64,000 nucleotides of DNA from Membranipora membranacea. Its lineage: Eukaryota > Bryozoa > Gymnolaemata > Cheilostomatida > Membraniporidae. Where the stretch lies: positions 1,552,001 through 1,616,000 of the forward strand of contig OU612068.1 in NCBI GenBank assembly GCA_914767715.1, given 5' to 3'. The translations under genes and the position numbers were made by a program. The notes beneath the pieces are model-generated. The model saw only the letters and a program-made list of their open reading frames with translations, was not told where the DNA came from and did not search any database. This document shows, piece after piece, positions 55,525 through 64,000 of the stretch (position 1 is the first letter of the stretch; every line of letters begins with the position of its first letter).

Positions 55525-57546
55525 AGGTGAGTTTAAACTGTATGGAATTATAGCCTTGAGCTTGCGGGATCAGTGAGGTTTCGATGACTCCGTGTGCATG
55601 TTCAAAATACGACCCTGTTCTCAAAACAACGTTTTGTAGTGACATCCCATAGTTAGAGTGACATCCAACAGTTCTTTTTTTTTAAACAGATGATCTGATT
55701 TAACACTTCTGTCAATTTGGTTCAGCAGAATGAAATTTATAGGCAGCAATATATGTCTTCACTTGATTGCTTTATTAAACACACGAGATTGCTGTAATAT
55801 TTCCCAACCTTTGACTACGCCTTCAATTATTTTTCTTTTAGCATGAGGAAAAATGGTAGATGTATAATAATCTTCCTGTTAACAGACAGATCAGTAGCGA
55901 AAGGTCTGCAGAATCCCAGCACATAACGACGAATACTCCAATCATCACCAATAACAGCAGGAAAAAGCAGCCATCCCCCCCCCCCCACTGAATGGTTGGT
56001 ACACTCACTGTACACTCCTATTGCTTCTACTACCTCACCTTATATGTTACAATAAATCTTATTATTACAGCGAATAATAGAATAATTGATTATTGCATTG
56101 ACCTTTTGTTCTAAATATCATCTAAATCGAAATGTCCATGAGTTGACTGTAATCCAGTGTCATTACAGCTGAAAATTTTTCTTTTTTGCTTATCCTGAAG
56201 AATAACCCAAATTGTGTTAGGTCAGTGAGAAAGCTAAGAGTCATCATAATACTGTGATGGCCCTTGTGTTGGGAGTTCTAGATAACATATGTTTTATTCT
56301 TCTTTCAGGATTTGAGGAGCAACTAGAGAATACCAGGGAGACATTCAGATTTCAGGAGAAGATCTGAATTGTTGATTATGGGCCTAATAACTACCATCGA
56401 TTGTTTCATGATGGACTATCCATCTTATCAGACCAACAGACCAACATCCTTAGGTAAGGAAGTCATGGTTAATCAAGAGCACGTTATAATAGCTTATAGT
56501 GTTAATATATTGTCTGACATGGGTGTGTCGAATGTCGTCACTGTCAGTATTTATAAGTTATACTTGTTCCAAATGCAAGAGAGATAGTCCTTCTTGTCAA
56601 AAGAACAGTTTAATCTGTGAGGAATTATGGCTCTGAGCCTGTAGACCCTGTATGCATATTGACAAGGATACGATTCTTTCTCAAAGAGCAATTTTACATG
56701 TTTGTCTCCAAAATATATTTTTTTTAAATGGATGATCTTTTTTGTCCCTTTAGAGAATTTGAAAATAAGCAGACAGCAATGAGCAAATAATGACCACACT
56801 GTTTATTATTTTTGTTGTAGAATGAGAAAACCGGAGGATTGTAAATGATCCTCATGTTGAGATATAGATCAGTGGCGGAGGATATACAAAGTTTGAGCAC
56901 AGAGAATATCCACCAATCATCACTGAAACAAGCAGGAACAAAGCAGACCCCAGACACCCACCTGATTGGTTGGTTATCGCGCCTTGTTTCGTCTGCTTCA
57001 CCTTTTATATGTCACAAAAAATCTTGTTACACTGAATGATGAATCTCGTTGCCCCTTTTTTTTCAAATCATGCTCACTTTGAATTTGAGTTTCTTGTCTC
57101 CAATCCAAGGACATGACACTGACAGTTGAACATTCATCAGGCAATTTGTCCTTTCTTTATGAAATTTGTTTCTGTCTATAAGCCTAGATGTGCTGCTATA
57201 TGTGAGAAAACTAAACCAGAGTAAAATTAAATCATTAAGATGGTTCTTGTGCTGGGCGTTCCAGATCAAGTTTGGTCAAGCTTGTATGCATTCTGGTTTG
57301 CTCCTCTTCCTCTGTTTAGCCGTAGGGGGAGGCAACTTTGAATGCAGGCAAACTTGGTCAGTGGCAGTTCCTACATTTTAAAGTTATTGAAAAGTTTCTA
57401 CTATCGTTTTAGGATCTGAGGAGAAATCACAAGATACCGGGAGTCAATCAGAAGAAGAGTTGATTATATTGATGTGCTCGATAATTACCTGTGACTGTAT
57501 TACGATGAACTATCCAAGTCATCAGTTGAAAAACTAATATCCTTAG
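55525..57546. repeat. Old tandem duplication, about 1.08-kb period
   Basis: About 55525-56456 and 56600-57546 are diverged copies in the same order. They share a TTTAAACTGTATGGAATTAT-like block, an AACAGATC-AGTGGCGGAGGAT-like block, a TTTCAG/TTTTAG-GATTTGAGGAG exon-like start and a CCTTAG/GTAAG donor (about 56456 and 57546). Splice-like signals are retained in both, so duplicated exons are possible, but no continuous protein was recognised. Confidence 0.6.
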
Positions 57547-57636
57547 GTAAGAAACTTGATGAGAGCATGTTGGAAGGCAGTTGTAACGAGTTCACAAAAT
57601 TTGCCTGAATCGATTATAGTATAATTCCATTATCAT

Positions 57637-57742
57637 CCACAGAGCAGAGTTAGACATTGTTATCGGAGAAGTTTGAGCTCCACAGAGCAGAGTTCGACAT
57701 TGTTATCGGAGAAGTTTGAGCTCCACAGAGCAGAGTTTTAGT
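57637..57742. repeat. Short tandem repeat, about 47-bp unit, 2.3 copies
   Basis: Units CCACAGAGCAGAGTTAGACA... and CCACAGAGCAGAGTTCGACA... with TTGTTATCGGAGAAGTTTGA are nearly identical, followed by a partial third. Confidence 0.9.
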
Positions 57743-58086
57743 TTGAGCTGATTATCATTGTGCCAACAATTAGGAGTAATGAAATTTAAGTTTGGGGCAG
57801 GAATTCTTTAAAAGTTTGCTGATTTTTCCCCTGTGGTCTGTCATATACCTTGTATCTGTTAATCTTTTTTTCTCAGTCTGAAACGGGGATGCCAGCTACT
57901 AGCAACTTCACCCAACTAAACTTACAAGGTGAAGGGAGAGAGGTATTTATGGAGCGAGACTGAAACATGATGTAAGACAATACTTCGCATCAATATGGTT
58001 TGTGTAACACAGTCTCTCTGTTGCACAATGAGACGGATTTTTAGACGACTTGCTTGAATTTGTTTCCCTACTGTTGATTTGATTTG

Positions 58087-58468
58087 ATTTGTTTACCACG
58101 TCCCAGAAAGAGTTGGTATGGCATTTGGGATGCTGATCCCAAATGGTCCCGGAAAGAGTATTTCTTTTGTTCACATTGCAAAACTGATCCCAGAAAAGCA
58201 ATTATGTTTATGTCTTGGATAATGGTGAGATAATTATTATGTGATCACATTGTCTAGGATTGCCCCAGATAGTCCTAGATCATCCCATACCATTGTTACA
58301 TTCACATAGTACCCAGATGTAAAATGAGTCTTGGAATGTGACGGGAAAGTTTGCAAGCGTCAAACTTTCCTGTTTATGACCCAGACTCATTTTTGCTGGT
58401 GTGTCGTATTTGTGTTCACATTGTCTGAGTTGGCTGTCTTGGTTGGCTGTCTGGGACAATGTAAACCA
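58087..58468. repeat. Possible TIR element with GTTTAC...GTCCCAGA ends
   Basis: GTTTACCACGTCCCAGAAAG at the left matches the reverse complement of the right end (GTTTACATTGTCCCAGACAG). It includes an internal hairpin at about 58323-58394 (AAATGAGTCT... / ...CAGACTCATTT with GGAAAGTTTG/CAAACTTTCC). No target duplication could be read. Confidence 0.45.
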
Positions 58469-60640
58469 GGCTAGAGAAGACACAAAATGGTCTCGCTTAA
58501 ACTTGGCTTTTGCAATTCTCTGTAAATAAAGTTGGCTTTTATTTTCTGTTGCAGGTGAATCTCCATAGATTTGAATGCTGTGTACAATTCTTGGACAATT
58601 CTACAAAATTCCGCTCTGCAATTCAGGATGCACCAAATTTCTGGAGACGCCAACAACTCACACCATCTGATAATTACACTGTTGGGTGAGAGCATCATGA
58701 GTCAAGCAAGCTTGACAGATTTAATAATTTATTTTTTAGATTTTATTTTTGTCATTGAGACCTCTGACTTAGTGAAAGGAATGTTACACAAACATCCTGC
58801 CTCTCTGCGTATAAAGTAGTGTCCCTGCTAGAAATGAGTTTCACCTGAAAGCTGATTTTGTTATCAACAAGATAGTTTTAATTATTCGTTGACCAAAAAA
58901 AACTAACGCTCATATTAACCATCATCATCCCCACGATAAGGACGAGTGAATTGAGAGTGACTTTTGAGACAGGGATAATGGGGCGATGTCCATTCATAGA
59001 ATGTTTATACCCTGTACCTTATAAGCTGAGACAAGCAATCATAAATTGTAACAATCCTGATCATACTTGTTAGACAACTCCTATAGTACCAAAGACAAAA
59101 CGTCGCAATGGACTGATTAAGTACTGACAATATAGGATTGCATAAGTCCAAAATACAATACTGCCATAATCAATGATAGAAGCAAGATATACTTCATCTT
59201 ACCCTCAGCCTATCGATATCGTTGCAGTTTTCATCAGCTTGACCGAATCATTTAGAAATAACAGTAGTTGTGTCCCCGTTAACTTTAAGGACATTACTCC
59301 AAACTCCGAGTGCACACCTCAACACTACAGGGTTTGACGCAAAGAACTTTGTGAGCTGAACCTCCTGGAATTCTCACAATAATATCATGCATTGTTGGAG
59401 TGTTGTTAACATGCCTTGTTAGCGAGATAGAAATATAAGATAATCATACAAGGATTTTGATTGATATCGGCAAGTATTAGGGCTTAGCAGTCTTTTTTGA
59501 CTTGCCTTTACATGAGCGATGATTGTTTGTTGATATTCCTATTAGGATTCCTATAGTCAATAGTTTGCATTTAGCATATACACCTATCAATATAATAACT
59601 CTTATATGTACTGAACTGGAAAAGGGTACATAGTTAGTGTAATAATTTTAGTAAGTATGGTACTCATTCCTTACGGTAGGCAAAGAATCTAAATATCCAT
59701 GTACACAGAAGCCCAATGATTACTAAATGTCATGTAGAGATAACTTAGTACTTAGATCAGCATCTACTAGAATTAACCAATGGTAACTTAATCCTAAAAT
59801 ACTAGTAATTATGTCCCTTTTTATTATAGTAGTTATTCGATGGGTGGTGTTTTGTGCGTTGATAATTAAATGAAAAAAAATTAAGAAAGGCTCACTTCCA
59901 ATATAGTTTTACAGATTAGTCAGTTTGCTCTAGGGGTAGAACGGATCTTTAGCATTGATGCCAATGGAATATCCTGGCAGTCAGCTGCAAACGAAGTTTC
60001 CAATATTGCTCTTTATTTAGTTAATATTTTGTTCTCCTTGCTTTCATAGCTTAGATATTGCTGTGCATGATCATTTTTGTTTGTGGTATTGTCTTTTATC
60101 GCAACATAATATTCATACAGGTGTCCTAAACACGTTGTAAAAGTCAAGTTTGCGGCGATAAACATAATCGAGTTATTCCAATCAAATGAGAGGGTCGGGA
60201 GGAAGTTATTCTCTTTTCTCAGCTCGCTACACTGCTCTCTGCCAATTAAAAATCAGTCTTGATTTAGCCTGATGAAATGTTTATGAGAAAGTCCTTGGAT
60301 TATGAAATGACTTGCAAGTTGTTGTTTTAGAGGAGAACCTTGGAGAGTTTATCTAGTCTATACCTCTAGTCTACCATATGTGTTGAAATTTTCTGTAGAC
60401 CTAAATTTCGAATTAAATGCCTGTTTGGTTTTGCTGGTTGGTTGTCCATCATTACAGATTATGACAAAGTAAACTGCGCTGACAATGTTAATATTAACTA
60501 TATAATATTAACTGCAGAGGGTCATAATTGTGCAAACTGAGCCGCCCAATATCCGTTTTAGTGGACACTTTTTAAATATACATCGCAATGGCAATTTTAA
60601 ATAATAAAAATTAAGTAAACGTTTTTAACGCATTAAGTTT
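58469..60640. other. AT-rich region without recognised genes
   Basis: No exon, RNA gene or clear repeat is supported here on either strand. Confidence 0.4.
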
Positions 60641-60679
60641 GAATTAATGCTGTCCAATGTTTTCAACTCATTTAATGTG

Positions 60680-63600
60680 ATGTGAAGATGTCGTTGTAAT
60701 GAAAGGATGCGTCTATATTCTATGCCTGCCCTGTCCGTAGATGGGCAGACATCAAGGGTGGAAAACATCTCACAACACAGAGTTGTTTGCCTACCACAGA
60801 GAACAGTCACGGGCATGTAGGACAGGGGGTGGTTCAATTACAGATTTCGCTGGCTTTTAGCCGTGCATTTGCTGCTAAAAGTCAGCTAAAAACACAGCCA
60901 CTCTCTAATATGATTGTGAATCTCGACATTTCAACCTGTGGCGTCATAGTTTCTAGGAACGGGAGAGAAGATACAAGTCACCGCTGCTGATGAGATGTCC
61001 TTGCCTGCTATGAGAAACTATGCATGCAAGACACAAGGGGGGTGGTTCAGTTACAGATTTTGCTGGCTTTTAGCCGTGCATTTGCTGCTCAAAGTCAGCT
61101 AAAAACACAGCCACTCTCTAATATGGGTTTCAAGTAGCATAAATTTAGCAAAGACTTAGCTGATGTTTAGCCATATATTGGCTCTTCTGTATCAAGCAGC
61201 AATCCCTCACTCATATTATGCTATGTGTACTAATTGATTAAAATATAAATAACTACCAACAAGTGTAATCAGTCTGCAGTGACCAACAGACATGAAAATC
61301 ACATCCATATAAACTCCGTTGCGTTAAGTGATAGTGTAAGACTTCTCCACAATGTATATCAATCTACATGGCTGATTTACAGCAGGGGCTAATTGGAACA
61401 TTGATAAGTGGCGGCTTAAACTGGCTAAAACTAAGCTAAGTTTCTGCTAAATCCTAATTGAAACCTGCCCCAGCCGCTCAGAGAGCCCGGGCCAGTAGGA
61501 CACAGACTGCTCAGAGAGAACCCATGCCCCTAGATGGGCTAAAGCGGACAGCAAGGTCGAAAAACATCTCACAACACAGCATTATTGCTCAGTGCATGTG
61601 ATTGGTATCACAACAATGCAGCTTGGGTGCTGATTTATTTAATCCACCCAGTTTAGTTCATCAAAGCCAGTTGTAGAAGACATTGCTACGACCACATTTT
61701 CTAAGACCACATTTTTACTACGACCTTATTACTACAACCGCATTTTCTGCTCTTCAACTGATTCTGAATCTCAACGCTTCAACCTGTGGCATCATAGTTT
61801 CTAGGAAAGGGAGAGAAGTTGATTTATTTAATTCACCCAGATTAGTTCATCAAAGCCAGTTGCAGAAGACATTACTACGACCAAATTTTCTATGACAACA
61901 TTTATACTACGACCCAATCACTACGACCACAATTTATGCTCTTTGACTGATTCTGAATCTCGATGCTTCAACCTGTGGCGTCATAGTTTCTAGGAATGGG
62001 AGAGAAGTTACAAGTCACCGCTGCTGATGAGATGTCCTTGTCTGCTATAAGAAACTATCCATGCAAGACACCAGGGGGTGGTTCAATTACAGATTTAGCT
62101 GGCTTTTAGCCACGCATTCGCTGCTAGAAGTCAGCTAAAAACACAGCCACTCTCTAATTCGGGTTTCAATTATACAAATTTAGCAAAGACTTAGCTGATG
62201 TTTAGCCAATCTTGGTCGGTCTCACAACAATGCAGCTTTGGTGCTGATTCATTTAATTCACCCAGATTAGTTCATCAAAGCCAGTTGCAGAAGACATTAC
62301 TACGACCAAATTTTCTATGACAACATTTTTACTATGACTCAATTACTACGACCACATTTCCTGCTCTTTGACTGATTCTGAATCTCAACGCCTCAACCTG
62401 TGGCATCGTAGTTTTAAGGAAAGGGAGAGAAGTTACAAGTCACCGCTGCTTATGAGATGTCCTTGTCTGCTATGAGAAACTATGCATGCAAGACACCAGG
62501 GGGTGGTTCAATTACAGATTAGCTGGCTTTTAGCCACGCATTCGCTGCTAGAAGTCAGCTAAAAACACAGCCACTCTCTAATTTAGGTTTCAACTAGCAT
62601 AAATTTAGCAAAACTTAGCTGATGTTAAGCCATATCTTGGCTGTTCTGTATCAAGCAGCAATCACTCACTCATATATAATAGTACTGATTGATTATAAAA
62701 ATAAAGACCCAGATCAAAGTGTAATCAGTCTGCAGTGACCAATTGATATAAAAATCACAGACAAATAAACTATGTTGCGTTCAGTGATAGTGTAAGATTT
62801 CTGTCTGAGTTGTAGCAGGGGCTGAATGGAACATTGATATGTGGCGGCTAAATCTGGCTAGAACTAAGCTAAGTGTCTGCTAAATCCTTATTGAAACCTG
62901 CCCCTCAGCCGCTCAGAGGGAGCCCGGGCATGCAGGACACGGTCTGCTCAGAGAGAACCCATGCCCCTAGATTGGCTAATGTAGACAGCAAGGTCAGAAA
63001 ACATCTCACAACACAGCGTTATTCGATCAGCGCATGCGATTGGTGTCACAACATGCAGCATGGGTGCTGATTTATTTAATTCATCCAGTTCAGTTCTTAA
63101 AAGCCAGTTGCAGAAGACCACATTTTCTTCTCTTTGGCTGATTGTGAATCTCAACGTTTCAACCTGTGGCGTCATAGTTTCAAGGAACGGGAGAGAAGTT
63201 GCAAGTCACCGCTGCGGATTAGATGTCCTTGTCTGCTATGAGAAATTACGAATGTAAGACACCAGGGGCTGGTTCAATTACAGATTTAAGCAACCATGCA
63301 GCTTGGGTGCTGATTTATTTAATTAACTCAGATTAGTTCATAAAAGCCAATTGCAGAAGAATGCATTACTACGACCACCTTTTCTACGACAACATTATTA
63401 CTACAACCCAATTACTACGACCACATTTTCTGCTCTTCGACTAATTCTGAATCACGAAGCTTCAACCTGTGGCGTCATAGTTTCTAGGAAAGGGAGAGAA
63501 GTTACAAGTTACCGCTGCTGATGAGATGTCCTTGGCTGCTATAAGAAACTATGTATGCAAGACACTAGGGGGTGGTTCAGTTACAGATTTCGCTGGCTTT

Positions 63601-63870
63601 TAGCCATGCATTTGCTGCTAAAAGTCAGCTAAAAACACAGCCACTCTCTAATATGATTGTGAATCTCGACGTTTCAACCTGTGCGGTCATAGTTTCTAGG
63701 AACGGGAGAGAAGATACAAGTCACCGCTGCTGATGAGATGTCCTTGTCTGCTATGAGAAACTATGCATGCAAGACACCAGGGGGTGGTTCAATTACAGAT
63801 TTAGCTGGCTTTTAGCCACGCATTCGCTGCTGAAGTCATCTAAAAACACAGCCACTCTCTAATTTGGGTT
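60680..63870. repeat. Higher-order repeat array built from transposon-like modules
   Basis: Three modules recur in varying order. Module A, about 190 bp (CACCGCTGCTGATGAGATG to CACAGCCACTCTCTAAT), occurs near 60980, 62020, 62440, 63500 and 63720, with partial copies near 60820 and 63200. Module B (TACTACGACCACATTTTCT to CAACCTGTGGCGTCATAG) is near 61685, 61870, 62300, 63100 and 63370. Module C, about 500 bp (TTTAGCAAAGACTTAGCTGA to CATCTCACAACACAGC), is near 61140-61590 and 62600-63020. Within A, GGTTCAATTACAGATTTAGC and within C, GCTAAATCCTAATTGAAACC are inverted relatives, suggesting the array grew from nested DNA transposons. Open frames through it are not genes. Confidence 0.85.
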
Positions 63871-64000
63871 TCAATTACCTATCACTCAGCCAACATTCTA
63901 TTTCTATCCTTTTCCATTAATTGATTCAATAATATAAATAATTTAGCTCAGCTAAATAGAATTTTTAAGTCGCTTGCGATGATAAGTCATGACAACCCAA

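Noticed and set aside
60787-63257. Small open frames near the right end as a gene family
   Set aside because: They recur only because the repeat array recurs, and none has a recognisable domain.

Overview
This is an animal nuclear genome window: AT-rich, with genes split by short GT-AG introns and a heavy load of class I and class II transposons. There are no operons, ribosome binding sites or prokaryotic genes. The gene set (two-BIR proteins, a Tudor-domain gene, N-acetylglucosamine kinase, PIF/Harbinger genes, THAP-type element, CR1/Jockey-group LINEs) fits an invertebrate metazoan. A sponge or similar early-branching marine animal is my guess, but no marker in the window proves it.

Region 1 (1-25,600) is dominated by a segmental duplication. 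About 1-6,870 and 17,147-23,460 are copies in direct orientation, 17 kb apart. Each carries an intact two-BIR gene on the plus strand (601-1476 and 17810-18703) and, on the minus strand, the 3' exons of one Tudor-domain gene. Only the right copy still joins the upstream Tudor exons (to 25,549), and it has a 2-base frameshift in a tail exon. The left copy is a 5'-less fragment whose tail frames are open. Between the copies lie a broken LINE (8508-10135), minus-strand exons resembling the ALS2CR8/CaRF family (12.7-14.1 kb) and a well-conserved N-acetylglucosamine kinase gene with one frameshift (14366-15651).

Region 2 (25,600-31,400) is almost all repeats: a tRNA-derived SINE, a LINE 3' end split by a 363-bp MITE, and a 2.36-kb P-type element (8-bp target duplication, about 180-bp inverted repeats, THAP remnant).

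Region 3 (31,500-47,040) holds a six-exon gene with a Cys/His N-terminus, helix-turn-helix and GYR block like those ahead of integrase cores (31653-37394), with a LINE in intron 1. Next come a PIF/Harbinger pair (Myb/SANT protein, then broken transposase). A second copy of the first two exons of the six-exon gene follows, split by a 1.8-kb minisatellite and invaded by a 2,270-bp LTR retrotransposon that codes only for Gag and has identical LTRs.

Region 4 (47,200-64,000) has a 703-bp foldback element, a SINE, a 925-bp hAT-like MITE carrying a tRNA-like gene, an unassigned coding exon (51379-52059), an old 1-kb tandem duplication and, from about 60.7 kb to near the end, a higher-order repeat array.

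The most striking overall pattern is the number of transposons whose exact ends and target-site duplications can be read directly. They include palindromic elements as short as 37 and 45 bp and a clean insertion inside a LINE reading frame. Three frameshifts that are each repaired by one extra C raise the question of assembly error versus real decay.
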